A DNA stretch of 64,000 nucleotides from the NCBI GenBank assembly GCA_905478765.1, contig CAJQJY010000002.1, forward strand, positions 60,744 through 124,743, given 5' to 3'. Positions 8,628-17,568 of this stretch are shown here, one piece after another. The DNA comes from an uncultured Flavobacteriales bacterium (GTDB taxonomy: Bacteria > Bacteroidota > Bacteroidia > Flavobacteriales > BACL11). The first letter of the stretch is position 1. Every line of letters begins with the position of its first letter. The translations under genes and the position numbers were made by a program. The notes under the pieces were generated by a model. The model was not told where the DNA came from and did not search any database. It saw only the letters and a program-made list of their open reading frames with translations.

Positions 8628-8901
8628 AACTGTTGCTAAAGGTTTTTCTCATGGATTGATTGCTCCAATTATTACATTAGTAATTTATATTGCTTTTATT
8701 TTGGAGGTGGAACTTGAAATTGCATTTACTGAATTTAAAAGGTTAAATACTTTAACGCATCATATTAGTTTAAGTGTATTTCTAACTAATATAATATTAT
8801 TTTTTATGAATATAAAAACTCATAAAGAACAAGTTGCAAAAGGAATTATTGGAGCGACTCTTGTTTATGCATTATTAATTGTTATAATCAAGTTCTTATA
8901 A
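8620..8901 (+). CDS. Small membrane protein between surE and lpxB
   Basis: 93 residues with three hydrophobic segments (about residues 14-32, 50-65 and 77-92) and no recognised domain. It overlaps both neighbours (8 bases with surE, 1 base with lpxB), so it is translationally coupled to lipid A synthesis. Its position suggests an inner-membrane accessory role in envelope lipid metabolism, but that is inference from context only. Confidence 0.7.
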   Translation: MNKTVAKGFSHGLIAPIITLVIYIAFILEVELEIAFTEFKRLNTLTHHISLSVFLTNIILFFMNIKTHKEQVAKGIIGATLVYALLIVIIKFL

Positions 8902-9980
8902 TGAAGTATTATTTTATTACAGGAGAACCATCTGGAGATTTACATGCAGCTAATTTAGTTTTTGAGTTAAAAAAATGTGATAAAAATGCAGAGATAAGAG
9001 CTTGGGGAGGTGACCGATTAATTGCTGAGGGTGTTCAGATTGTTAAACACATTAAGGATACAGCTTTTATGGGACTTTGGAATGTGCTTAAAAATCTTAG
9101 AGTCATAAAATCTAATTTAGATTATTGTAAAAAGGATATTACTAATTTTAAACCTGATGCACTGGTTTTAGTAGATTATCCAGGATTTAATTTAAAAATT
9201 GCACAATTTGCTAAGAAGCAAGGAATAAAAGTTTTCTATTATATTTCCCCTAAAGTTTGGGCTTGGAATAAGACGAGAGTTTCTAAAATTAAAAATTTTG
9301 TTGATCATTTAATTGTTATCTTTCCTTTTGAAGTTGATTTCTATAAAAAGTATGGAATGGAAGTTACTTATTTAGGAAATCCTTTGTTAGATGAGGTAGG
9401 TAAAGGTGATTTTAAGTTTTCTTACAAATCTCATAAAAATATAATTGCTTTACTGCCTGGTAGTAGAAAACAAGAAATTGATAAAATTCTTCCAATAATG
9501 CTAGAAGTAGTTGAAAATTTTCCGAATTATCAATTTGTAATTGCGGCAACTAATACATTTTCAATTGAATATTATAATCACATTATTCAAAATTTCGAAG
9601 TAGATTTGGTTTTTGAAGAAACTTATGGTTTGCTTTCCAATGCTGATTATGCTTTAGTGACATCTGGTACAGCTACCTTAGAAACAGCTTTTTTTAAAGT
9701 GCCTCAGATTGTTTGCTATAAAACAAACTGGCTTACTTATACTATTGCTAAATCACTAATTAAAATTGACTATTTATCGCTTGTAAATATCTTAATGGAT
9801 AAATTAGTAGTAAAGGAATTGATACAATCAGAGTTAAATAAAGAGAATCTTATATTTGAATTAAATAATATCATAGAAGAAAAAGAGTCTATTATAAAGG
9901 ATTATGATAAAATCATTAATTTATTAGATAAAAAAGGAGCTTCAAAAAATGCTGCTCAGTTTATAGCAAAAACTATTTAG
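8901..9980 (+). CDS. lpxB: Lipid-A-disaccharide synthase LpxB
   Basis: 359 residues, normal length. LpxB is a GT19 glycosyltransferase that condenses UDP-2,3-diacylglucosamine with lipid X to give the lipid A disaccharide at the inner membrane. Visible motifs are GEPSGDLHAANL (residues 7-18), the YISPKVWAWN segment, LLPGSRKQEI in the nucleotide-binding half and the SGTATLETA loop near residue 255. It ends 8 bases into the convergent lipoprotein gene. This gene and kdsA show that the organism makes LPS. Confidence 0.96.
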   Translation: MKYYFITGEPSGDLHAANLVFELKKCDKNAEIRAWGGDRLIAEGVQIVKHIKDTAFMGLWNVLKNLRVIKSNLDYCKKDITNFKPDALVLVDYPGFNLKIAQFAKKQGIKVFYYISPKVWAWNKTRVSKIKNFVDHLIVIFPFEVDFYKKYGMEVTYLGNPLLDEVGKGDFKFSYKSHKNIIALLPGSRKQEIDKILPIMLEVVENFPNYQFVIAATNTFSIEYYNHIIQNFEVDLVFEETYGLLSNADYALVTSGTATLETAFFKVPQIVCYKTNWLTYTIAKSLIKIDYLSLVNILMDKLVVKELIQSELNKENLIFELNNIIEEKESIIKDYDKIINLLDKKGASKNAAQFIAKTI

Positions 9981-10548
9981 TAGCTTCTTTGTATTCCTGG
10001 ATTTTCTTCTTGCTTAGCTCTACTCTTGCACATTCGTTTGGATACACTAGAAAAGTACCTTCATAATCTTCAATTGGACCATCATCTCCATAAGCTGACC
10101 ATGAAAATATAGCTGTATTATCCACATAATTTCCTGACCAAAATAATGATGCTGTAAGTGTTGATCCGTCAAATTGCGGAGTACAATCGGGTGGAGAGTT
10201 CCAGTAATAATCATTGGTTATATATCCAAGATTACTACCATTATAATCATAAAACGAATAAAATGATATTCCCCAATTTAACATGTATTGTGCTGCACTA
10301 TAATCAAGGTAATAGACAACATCACAAGTATAGTCACAAGCATTCACAGGCTCGTAAAAAGCACATGGGTCATAATTTAAAGCAGTTGGATCAGTACATC
10401 CGTCATAATATAGGCAGGTTCCATCATTGTCATCTGCAAGGGGGTCAAAATTAGCTGCACAGGGGTCAGTGCAGCCGTCTATCCTTACTTCTACTGTACA
10501 CGAATTTAAAAATATAGTTAGAGCTGAGAATAAGAGTATTTTTTTCAT
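9973..10548 (-). CDS. Lipoprotein with repeated GCTDPxAxN motifs
   Basis: 191 residues. The lipobox LNSC places the lipidated Cys at residue 17. Two copies of the Cys-rich calcium-binding-like motif GCTDPxAxN(F/Y)DP follow (about residues 25-35 and 49-59), with D/G/T-rich spacers. This motif is common in exported flavobacterial proteins and also occurs in the arylsulfotransferase-like protein at 38174-39955. The rest is aromatic-rich beta structure. Function unknown; probably surface or periplasmic. It is downstream of the outer-membrane barrel gene in the same orientation (12-base gap). Confidence 0.75.
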   Translation of the reverse strand: MKKILLFSALTIFLNSCTVEVRIDGCTDPCAANFDPLADDNDGTCLYYDGCTDPTALNYDPCAFYEPVNACDYTCDVVYYLDYSAAQYMLNWGISFYSFYDYNGSNLGYITNDYYWNSPPDCTPQFDGSTLTASLFWSGNYVDNTAIFSWSAYGDDGPIEDYEGTFLVYPNECARVELSKKKIQEYKEATK

Positions 10549-10560
10549 GGTTTATTTATA

Positions 10561-11358
10561 TTAATGAGACCAGAAATGTCTACCTAAGTAAAATGCTAAT
10601 TTTAGTTTAGCATAGGCTCCCATGGAAGTAAATTTATCTTCTCTATTATCAATAATTTTAATATCTGCTGCTTTATTGTAAGAGGTTAATGTCCTATTTG
10701 TTGTTCCAGATCCAATGTTAAATCCAATAATTGGCTCAACTGAAAATATCTCTCTACTATTAAAGTTAAATAGTGACCAACCAACAGCGATTCCAATGTT
10801 AGAGCCAAAAGTACTACTCAAATCTTCTGTCCAATCTCCATTTGCTAGATCGATATTGTTTTTGTCATTAGTTAACCCAATTCCAAATGAAGTTTCAAAA
10901 AACATTGCATTACCTCTTCCTGTTTCTATATAGTATCTTAATTTGGGTGTTGCTCCTAATGTAAGATTATTTAGTTTGTTAATCATAGTAGTATCATCAT
11001 CATTTGTATTGAAACCTCCTAAGTCTAAGCCCAGCCCAATTAAAAAGCCATCAGCAACAAAATAACCAATACTTACATTTTTTAAAAATCTATCTTCCCA
11101 ATCATCAAAATTTGTAGCATCCAAATCATACTGAAAATTTGATTGCGAATTATAAAAATCACTCCAATTTCCATCAGATTCGGAAATTACAGTTCCGTTA
11201 GATGTTATTTTTTCATCAAATTCACCTCCAGTTACCCAATTAAATCCTAAATCTAATCCTGTTCCAATTTCAATTTGCCAAATTCCTTTTTCTATTTTTT
11301 GTGCACTTAAGTTTAATGTCAGTAGAGCTACAATTGCTAGTGCAAATATATTTTTCAT
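10561..11358 (-). CDS. Outer-membrane beta-barrel protein
   Basis: 265 residues with a signal peptide (residues 1-19, ending LSAQ) and alternating hydrophobic strands typical of a small outer-membrane barrel: YFVADGFLIGLGLDLGG, TPKLRYYIETG, SFGIGLTNDK, IGIAVGWSLFNF, and a C-terminal LKLAFYLGRHF. No specific family can be named with certainty. It sits between another barrel gene and a lipoprotein gene, all on the minus strand. Confidence 0.7.
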   Translation of the reverse strand: MKNIFALAIVALLTLNLSAQKIEKGIWQIEIGTGLDLGFNWVTGGEFDEKITSNGTVISESDGNWSDFYNSQSNFQYDLDATNFDDWEDRFLKNVSIGYFVADGFLIGLGLDLGGFNTNDDDTTMINKLNNLTLGATPKLRYYIETGRGNAMFFETSFGIGLTNDKNNIDLANGDWTEDLSSTFGSNIGIAVGWSLFNFNSREIFSVEPIIGFNIGSGTTNRTLTSYNKAADIKIIDNREDKFTSMGAYAKLKLAFYLGRHFWSH

Positions 11359-11384
11359 GTTATTTATGTATTTTGTTTGTAAAA

Positions 11385-12113
11385 TTAGAATAAATAAGCA
11401 AATGATAGTACAATTGCTTTATTATTTAGTTCATAATTATATTCTTTCTTTTCGTTCCCATGTTCTTCAATTGATGTGATTTTATTTACTGTACCAACCT
11501 TCATTAATCCTGTATTTACTCTGGCATCTACTAAAAAATTTTCAGTTATGTAATAAGACAATCCTAGGTTTAAACTGACATCTAAATCTTCAGACTCATA
11601 CGTTCCAGGTGTTGGTTCAACTGCATTTAAAGGTGTGTCATTACTACTAATTTTTTCATTAAATTTATAATCCTCATTAATTAGAAAAGAAACAGAAGGA
11701 CCAAAGTTTAAAGCTAGTTTATCAGAAGCTTTATAGCTAATAGTTGGGTTTAATTCTACATAAGCTAATTTTAAAGAGTTAGTTGTGGCATATGCATCTA
11801 AATTATTTACATTATTTAAAGAAATACTATCCCACTTATGCTTGTAATCATAATTAAAAGAAGCGCCTTTTTGAACGTAAAGAAGTTCAGGCTTAATATA
11901 CCATTTGTCATTGAAAGCAATTTCCATATAAAACCCTCCTGCAACACCTAGTAAAGGAGTAGTTTCAATGTTTTTCACGCCCTCATTAGGATTTGAAGTT
12001 ACATTTGCAATATTAAGTCCTACTTTAATTCCGTATTTAGTAGCAAGTAAACTTTGAGCATTAGCACCAAAGCTTAATATAGCTACAATTATTAATAGTG
12101 TTATTTTTTTCAT
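11385..12113 (-). CDS. PorT-type outer-membrane beta-barrel protein
   Basis: 242 residues. A signal peptide ends near GANAQ (residues 1-19), followed by the common Bacteroidota barrel pattern: YGIKVGLNIANV, LLGVAGGFYMEI, WYIKPELLYVQKGA, LNFGPSVSFLI, LNLGLSYYITENFLVDARVNTGL, and a C-terminal aromatic residue (SFAYLF) as expected for BAM insertion. It resembles the outer-membrane beta-barrel (PF13568) group. The gene starts only 4 bases beyond the dnaN stop, so it may be read from dnaN transcripts. Ligand or role unknown. Confidence 0.8.
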   Translation of the reverse strand: MKKITLLIIVAILSFGANAQSLLATKYGIKVGLNIANVTSNPNEGVKNIETTPLLGVAGGFYMEIAFNDKWYIKPELLYVQKGASFNYDYKHKWDSISLNNVNNLDAYATTNSLKLAYVELNPTISYKASDKLALNFGPSVSFLINEDYKFNEKISSNDTPLNAVEPTPGTYESEDLDVSLNLGLSYYITENFLVDARVNTGLMKVGTVNKITSIEEHGNEKKEYNYELNNKAIVLSFAYLF

Positions 12114-12117
12114 AATT

Positions 12118-13236
12118 TTAGTTATTTAACATTACTGGCATTACCAGCATTAAAGTGTTTTCTCCTTCTTCTAGTCCATCTAAAGGCAGTATAATTCCAG
12201 CTCTATTTGGTGCACTCATTTCTAATGAAATTTGTTCAGCACCAATATTATTAAGCATATCAATTACAAATTTAGAGTTGAATCCTATTTCCATATCTGC
12301 ACCTTCATATTGACAAGATAATCTCTCTTCTGCTTTATTTGCAAAATCTAAATCTTCTGATGTAATTTGAAGTTCACTTCCTGCTATTTTGAGTCTTATT
12401 TGATGTGTTGTTTTATTTGCATAAATTGAGACTCTTTTAATTGAACTTAGAAGTGAAGCCGTTTCAATTGTGAGTTTATTAGGGTTTTCTTTAGGAATTA
12501 CAGCTTCATAATTAGGATATTTCCCGTCAATTAATCTGCAGATTATTGTAATATTATTAAAAGTAAAGAGTGCATTAGTGTCATTGAATTCTAATTTAAT
12601 ATTCGCATTCTCACTAATGTTATTTTTAAGAATAGTTAATGGTTTCTTTGGTAAAATAAAAGAAGCGGTTTTATCAGAATAAATATCTGTACGAGTATGT
12701 TTTACTAGTTTATGAGCATCAGTAGAAACAAAAGTAATTTGCTCAGTAGAAAGTTCACAAAACATACCTGACATCACGGGTCTTAATTCATCATTCCCAC
12801 TAGCAAATAAAGTTTTATTAATTGCATTAGCTAAAACATCACCTTTAAAAGTTGTTGTTGACGAACCATTTAATTTTGGAGTTTTAGGAAATTCATTTGC
12901 ATTTTGTCCTGCTAATTTGTAATTCCCCATTTCTGAACTCATTTCAATTCCAAAAGTTTCAGTGTTTACAATAAATGTAAGTGGCTGATTAGAAAATGTT
13001 TTTAAAGTATCAATTAAAATACGAGCTGGAATTGTGATTTTACCATCAACATTAGCCTCAACTGAGATAGTTGACATCATTGTAGTTTCTAAATCAGAAG
13101 CAATAATCGTCATGTTATTACTGTTAATATCAAACAAAAAATTATCTAATATTGGTAATGTATTGTTTGAGCTAATTACTCCATTTAACTTTTGCAACTC
13201 TCTTAGAAAGGCGGTACTATTAACTATAAATTTCAT
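12118..13236 (-). CDS. dnaN: DNA polymerase III subunit beta (sliding clamp)
   Basis: 372 residues from the ATG at 13236 (MKFIVNSTAFLRELQ), the canonical clamp N-terminus. The open frame reaches 13275, but those 13 codons overlap a promoter-like sequence and are not typical. The protein shows the three-fold repeated clamp architecture: the FDINSN-MTIIASDLE segment in domain 1, a domain 2 with STDAHKLV, and the C-terminal LVMPVMLNN that forms part of the binding pocket for polymerase and partner peptides. Full length. It lies downstream of gldF-gldG-DUF4340 rather than next to dnaA. Confidence 0.96.
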   Translation of the reverse strand: MKFIVNSTAFLRELQKLNGVISSNNTLPILDNFLFDINSNNMTIIASDLETTMMSTISVEANVDGKITIPARILIDTLKTFSNQPLTFIVNTETFGIEMSSEMGNYKLAGQNANEFPKTPKLNGSSTTTFKGDVLANAINKTLFASGNDELRPVMSGMFCELSTEQITFVSTDAHKLVKHTRTDIYSDKTASFILPKKPLTILKNNISENANIKLEFNDTNALFTFNNITIICRLIDGKYPNYEAVIPKENPNKLTIETASLLSSIKRVSIYANKTTHQIRLKIAGSELQITSEDLDFANKAEERLSCQYEGADMEIGFNSKFVIDMLNNIGAEQISLEMSAPNRAGIILPLDGLEEGENTLMLVMPVMLNN

Positions 13237-13272
13237 TAAATCTTCTTTTTTAATTTGTGTTAAAACGTGTGT

Positions 13273-13280
13273 CAAATATA
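13273..13280 (-). promoter_or_regulatory. Putative -7 element for dnaN
   Basis: On the minus strand it reads TATATTTG, matching TAnnTTTG. The predicted transcription start is about 7 bases downstream, inside the longer dnaN reading frame, which supports the start at 13236. Confidence 0.45.
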
Positions 13281-13307
13281 ATTTATCTACTCATATTATA
13301 TGTGTAT

Positions 13308-14258
13308 TTACTTTTTTAATTCATTGAGAGTAATTAACACTTTGTTAAAAACATAATCTTGTATCAGCATTAAATCTCCATGATTTACCGTAGCATACAT
13401 TCTGTCAACTGTAAAATTCTCTTCTTTTGACTTCTCTTTTCTTTCACTTAATTGATAGGTTCTTAGTGTGTCAGAATTTACAATTAATTCATGTAATTGA
13501 GTTGAAAAATCAATTTTCCATTTCACTTTATATGTTTCGCAGTTAAGTTTTTCAAAACTATTAAGTAGTTTGAAAATAGCCTCTTTGTTAAGAGTAACTT
13601 TATTAGAAGTATAATCACTTAAAATTAGCGGATTAGTTGAAAGTTGATAAGAGTTTTTGATATTTGATAAGTCAGTAAATTTGATATTTTCAATTTCCTC
13701 TGATTTTAGAGAAAATATTTTATTTGACCTCCAATTAACAATATCTATTTTTTGCCCTTGAACTCCATATCTTGGGGATAAAAATCCATTAAAAGATGGA
13801 ATATGGATTACAAACGGCTTTGTTGCATTTTCCATCAGCATATAAGTACCTAAATGATCAGAAGTGTTTGAACCAATTGTATAGGATTTAATTAAATTAT
13901 GTTTATCATAAATCTCTACTTTTATTCCAGATGTAGCCATAAATTTAATCACATTATCAAATGATGATTTTGATACAGGTTTCTTTATTCTCAATTTAGA
14001 AATAGTAGAAAGCAAAGTATTTATTGCATCTTTTCTAACTTCATATTTATTGTTTACTTCCCAACTTCCATCATTTTTTCTAACTGTAATTGTATTCCCA
14101 TTTCTATCTGCAATAAATATCTTTTCAATAATTGAAGTGTCTTCAATTGCAAAGTTGTTTTCCTCAATAATTGTTGATTTTTTATCAGAATTTAAGAACC
14201 AAATAGAAATACCAATAAAGAAAATAAGTAAAGCAAAAAGTATATTTTTTTTAGGCAT
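13308..14258 (-). CDS. DUF4340-like membrane-anchored protein of the gldFG operon
   Basis: 316 residues with one N-terminal membrane helix (residues 5-21) and an extracytoplasmic body of beta strands, including the WEVNNKYEVRKDAINTLLSTISKLRI pattern typical of DUF4340 and a central VQGQ-DIVNWRSNKIF part. DUF4340 proteins commonly follow GldG-like ABC components. It overlaps the gldG stop by 8 bases, so it is very likely made with GldF-GldG and may be an extra subunit of that ABC exporter. The function itself is not established. Confidence 0.75.
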   Translation of the reverse strand: MPKKNILFALLIFFIGISIWFLNSDKKSTIIEENNFAIEDTSIIEKIFIADRNGNTITVRKNDGSWEVNNKYEVRKDAINTLLSTISKLRIKKPVSKSSFDNVIKFMATSGIKVEIYDKHNLIKSYTIGSNTSDHLGTYMLMENATKPFVIHIPSFNGFLSPRYGVQGQKIDIVNWRSNKIFSLKSEEIENIKFTDLSNIKNSYQLSTNPLILSDYTSNKVTLNKEAIFKLLNSFEKLNCETYKVKWKIDFSTQLHELIVNSDTLRTYQLSERKEKSKEENFTVDRMYATVNHGDLMLIQDYVFNKVLITLNELKK

Positions 14259-15969
14259 ATTTTTTCTTTTTCATTTTTGTGAAAATAAACGCAAAAATAA
14301 GTAATATTAATAGAGGGAGTAAGATATTGATTAGCTGAATAAGAGTCTTATTATTTTTGATCTTTTCTTTGTCTAATAATCTTAATTTTATCTCTTTTGA
14401 TTTTAGCTGAGTTAAGCCTGTTTCATCACATAGAAAATGGATTGAATTCATAATAAATTTCTTGTTTCCAGGGTAAGTGTATTTTATAAACCTATCATAA
14501 CCTAAAGGGTAAATATCTCCATTATTTGATACAGAATTTCTAATTAAATCCCCATCAGATACAACTATCATTTGAGTTTTTTTGCTTTGACTTACAAAAT
14601 TCAACTTCTGATTTTTAGGCAGTATTCTATTTTTAAAAACTGATTCAAATTCTCCCTCTAACAATACTGCAATAGGCAATTTTTCTTTATTAAATGATGT
14701 AAGAGGAGGAGGGTTTTCTAATATCCCTAAACTTACTTTTGCAGGTGTTGGGCTAATTCTACTTTGCTTAGAACTATGTAAAAGTATGAACTTGTTGATG
14801 TTATTCTTAATTGTATCAATTGAGCTTGCAAAATCACACTTTATTGCATCTAATCCATTTGAGATAGGATGATTATTCTCCGAAAACAAAAGAGGGTAGT
14901 AGGGCCATGGAAAATAAGATTGTTGAGGAATATTATTGCTATATCCAGTTACAATTGGAATTTCGGTTGATCTTAAGTCTTCAATTAAATTTGCATTAAT
15001 TCTTATGCCATATTTGAAGAGTTGGTCACTAATTTTAAGGTCATTATTTACAGCAATAAAACTCTTATTTTGTTGCAAACTATCCATACTTGCTTTTGCA
15101 CCATCAATCAACCAAAGAATCTTGCCTCCATTCATTAGATATTGATCAATTATGAACTTATCTAACATATTAAAAGGAATTGTAGGCTTGGCAATAATTA
15201 TTGCCTTATAACTGGTTAATCTCTTAATCTGACTTGATATGTCTGCCTGTAATGTAATGCTGTCAATTTCGAATTCTTTAATGTTAAATCTGTCAATAGA
15301 ATAATAGTAACTCAGTTTATCATTATCCTGCATAACTGATTCTGTAATGTCATAAACTTCAGATGCTGAAAGTTCCCCATTTCCTTCTAGAAAAGCAATT
15401 CTATGTGTTTTAGTTTTACTGATGTGATATATTGCAGAGATAAATTCAAATTCTAGGTTTTCTACTGATGCATTTATATTTTCTCCTGCATTTTTTGAAA
15501 CTGTGTTTTTTAAGAAATTTACTGCAATTTCTTTGTCTTTATAATAGATAATTGCGCCAGGAAAAATGATTTGATTTATACTGCTTCCTGCTTTTTTTAT
15601 TTCAATATCGGTAGGGGCAAGTCCTTGTTTTACTAATTGCTTATATAAGTCAACTTTTTCTCTTTCATTTCCACTTTCACTAGGGTTGATGAACTCAAAT
15701 TCTAAATTATCATCAGCAATAGTTTTAAATGAAGAAAGTAAATTCAAAACTTCTGAGTGAAGATGTTTGAATTCAGCAGGAAAAACTCCTTCTAAATATA
15801 CTTTAATGAAAACAATATCATCAACTTCTTCTAAAGTTTTTATTGTTTCTTCTGATATTGAATGTTTCCCATCAGAAGTTAAGTCAAAACTAAAATCAGT
15901 AAAAGAAACAAGTGTGTTTGTTAGAATAATTAATAATATAAAAACTAGAGAAGAATAGTATTTTCTCAT
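14251..15969 (-). CDS. gldG: Gliding-motility ABC transporter component GldG
   Basis: 572 residues: an N-terminal membrane helix (about 6-25), a large extracytoplasmic region with a GldG/ABC_transp_aux domain (about 30-530), and a C-terminal membrane helix followed by a Lys-rich end (LINILLPLLILLIFAFIFT, then KMKKKKYA). Typical pieces are IKVYLEGVFPAEFKHL, DNLEFEFINPSE and KILWLIDGAKAS. In Flavobacterium johnsoniae GldA, GldF and GldG form an ABC transporter needed for gliding. gldA is not in this window. The gene overlaps gldF by one base and the DUF4340 gene by 8. Confidence 0.92.
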   Translation of the reverse strand: MRKYYSSLVFILLIILTNTLVSFTDFSFDLTSDGKHSISEETIKTLEEVDDIVFIKVYLEGVFPAEFKHLHSEVLNLLSSFKTIADDNLEFEFINPSESGNEREKVDLYKQLVKQGLAPTDIEIKKAGSSINQIIFPGAIIYYKDKEIAVNFLKNTVSKNAGENINASVENLEFEFISAIYHISKTKTHRIAFLEGNGELSASEVYDITESVMQDNDKLSYYYSIDRFNIKEFEIDSITLQADISSQIKRLTSYKAIIIAKPTIPFNMLDKFIIDQYLMNGGKILWLIDGAKASMDSLQQNKSFIAVNNDLKISDQLFKYGIRINANLIEDLRSTEIPIVTGYSNNIPQQSYFPWPYYPLLFSENNHPISNGLDAIKCDFASSIDTIKNNINKFILLHSSKQSRISPTPAKVSLGILENPPPLTSFNKEKLPIAVLLEGEFESVFKNRILPKNQKLNFVSQSKKTQMIVVSDGDLIRNSVSNNGDIYPLGYDRFIKYTYPGNKKFIMNSIHFLCDETGLTQLKSKEIKLRLLDKEKIKNNKTLIQLINILLPLLILLIFAFIFTKMKKKKYA

Positions 15970-16700
15970 TAGGTTTTTTTGTTATTAATTACTATTTCAG
16001 TAAGTTTTATAAAAAGTAAACTTACTGACAAAAAATAAACTAAATCTGATACTTTTAACAGACCTTTACTCATCATATTGTAGTGGTATGAAATTCCGAT
16101 TTTTTGAAGTGTTAAATCTACTAATTGTAGGAAGGGTAACTGACTTAAAACATCAAATCCAAAGAAAAAGAAACTACTCATAATTATAGCAAGTATGAAG
16201 GCAACAATTTGATTACTACTTAATGATGATGCATAAACACTAATACTTGCAAAAATACTACTTAGTAGAATCAGTCCGATATAAGACCCAATAATTGCTG
16301 CTAAATCTAAATTTCCAGTAGTTTCCCCTAAAAAGTAAATGCTAATTACATAAGTAGTAGTTGGTAAAATTGCAATAATTACTAATGATAAAACTGCAAA
16401 GAATTTAGCAGTTACTATTTCAAAACTAGAAATAGGCTTGGTAATTAAAGTTTCGATTGTTCCTGTGTTGAATTCCTCTGAGAATACTCTCATGCTTACT
16501 GATGGGATGAATAGTAAAAAAATTAGTGGGGCAATTGAAAACAAAGAATCCATGCTTGCGTAAGCATTATCTAAGATATTTATTTTGCTGATGTCATGCC
16601 ATAAAATTATGCTACTAATTAAAAGGAAGAGTCCAATAATTAAGTAGCCAATAATAGTGCTAAAAAAAATACTTATTTCTTTTTTGTAAAGTGTTATCAT
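15969..16700 (-). CDS. gldF: Gliding-motility ABC permease GldF
   Basis: 243 residues, six hydrophobic segments, ABC-2 type permease. The conserved segment FIPSVSMRVFSEEFNTGTIETLITKPIS (about residues 65-92) is the cytoplasmic coupling region seen in GldF/NosY-like permeases. It pairs with GldG, whose gene overlaps by one base. The upstream SAM-hydrolase gene overlaps by four bases, suggesting one transcript. Confidence 0.92.
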   Translation of the reverse strand: MITLYKKEISIFFSTIIGYLIIGLFLLISSIILWHDISKINILDNAYASMDSLFSIAPLIFLLFIPSVSMRVFSEEFNTGTIETLITKPISSFEIVTAKFFAVLSLVIIAILPTTTYVISIYFLGETTGNLDLAAIIGSYIGLILLSSIFASISVYASSLSSNQIVAFILAIIMSSFFFFGFDVLSQLPFLQLVDLTLQKIGISYHYNMMSKGLLKVSDLVYFLSVSLLFIKLTEIVINNKKT

Positions 16701-17482
16701 TTAAAATCTACTCTTACTAATTCATGAATTTTTAATCCTAATAAAGTCTTTGCACTTCCTTTATTAATAGCAATTTGGAGTAAATTATTTTCTCCAAATA
16801 AAGCTAACTTTTCAGGAACAGAAACATCTTTATACTTAGAAGAAATTTCTGTTATTTTCTCATCTTCTCTTCCAAAGAGGATTTCGAATGATCTTCCTTT
16901 TTGTATGCGTTCGAATTCAGCTTTCCTTATGTTAGTTGTCGCATTACCGTAATTATCAACATAAACAACAACTCCTCTTATCATATCTGGTTGAATTACA
17001 GCTTTTAGATCCATTTTTTGAATTTCAAAATCAGGAATCTCAGTACCAATAATCTCCATAGTTCCACCTCTTGCTAGATGGCAAGCAGCTGGAACAAAAA
17101 TATATTTTGCAGCAAATGTCATACAATCTTCTTCTAATGAAATATTTAGTCTGACAATTTTTTCGGGTTTAAAATCATTAAAAAGTAATGAGAAAAACCC
17201 ATTATCTGCACCGACAAAAAAATGGCCATTAGCATAAACTGCTAAATGCTCAATATTTATTGATATTTCATCATCAATACTAATGATATGAACAGTACCT
17301 TTTGGAAATGATTTAAAGCAATTTCTTAACACAAAAGTAGCTTGTTGAATATTAAACAACTCAATATCATTACTAATATCAACTATTTTTGCATCTTCAA
17401 GTTGAGAGTATATGCTACCTTTTACAGATGCTAAATAGCTGTCTTTAGTGCCTAAATCGGTAGTAAGTGTAATTATTGCCAT
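16697..17482 (-). CDS. SAM hydrolase / SAM hydroxide adenosyltransferase (DUF62) family protein
   Basis: 261 residues, full length. Family members cleave S-adenosylmethionine to adenosine and methionine and are related to chlorinases and fluorinases. Visible signatures are ITLTTDLGTKDSY at the N-terminus (Asp of the SAM pocket), FFVGADNGFFSLLF, and YVDNYGNATTNI starting the C-terminal barrel. It is first in the gene string leading into gldF (4-base overlap), but a functional link to gliding is not evident. The physiological role of the family is poorly defined. Confidence 0.9.
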   Translation of the reverse strand: MAIITLTTDLGTKDSYLASVKGSIYSQLEDAKIVDISNDIELFNIQQATFVLRNCFKSFPKGTVHIISIDDEISINIEHLAVYANGHFFVGADNGFFSLLFNDFKPEKIVRLNISLEEDCMTFAAKYIFVPAACHLARGGTMEIIGTEIPDFEIQKMDLKAVIQPDMIRGVVVYVDNYGNATTNIRKAEFERIQKGRSFEILFGREDEKITEISSKYKDVSVPEKLALFGENNLLQIAINKGSAKTLLGLKIHELVRVDFK

Positions 17483-17534
17483 TTATTAATAAAACCTATT
17501 GATAGAACAGTTAAAATGTGTTATTTTGTAACTT

Positions 17535-17542
17535 CAAAATTA
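17535..17542 (-). promoter_or_regulatory. Putative -7 element for the SAM hydrolase-gldFG string
   Basis: TAATTTTG on the minus strand matches TAnnTTTG, about 53 bases upstream of the SAM hydrolase start. The -33 element is not convincing. Confidence 0.35.
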
Positions 17543-17568
17543 AAATAAATCTATGAACAACTTTGCTA

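Noticed and set aside
10158..10454. 98-codon plus-strand open frame
   Set aside because: It lies antisense to the GCTDP-motif lipoprotein; its His/Gln/Asn-rich peptide has no plausible features.
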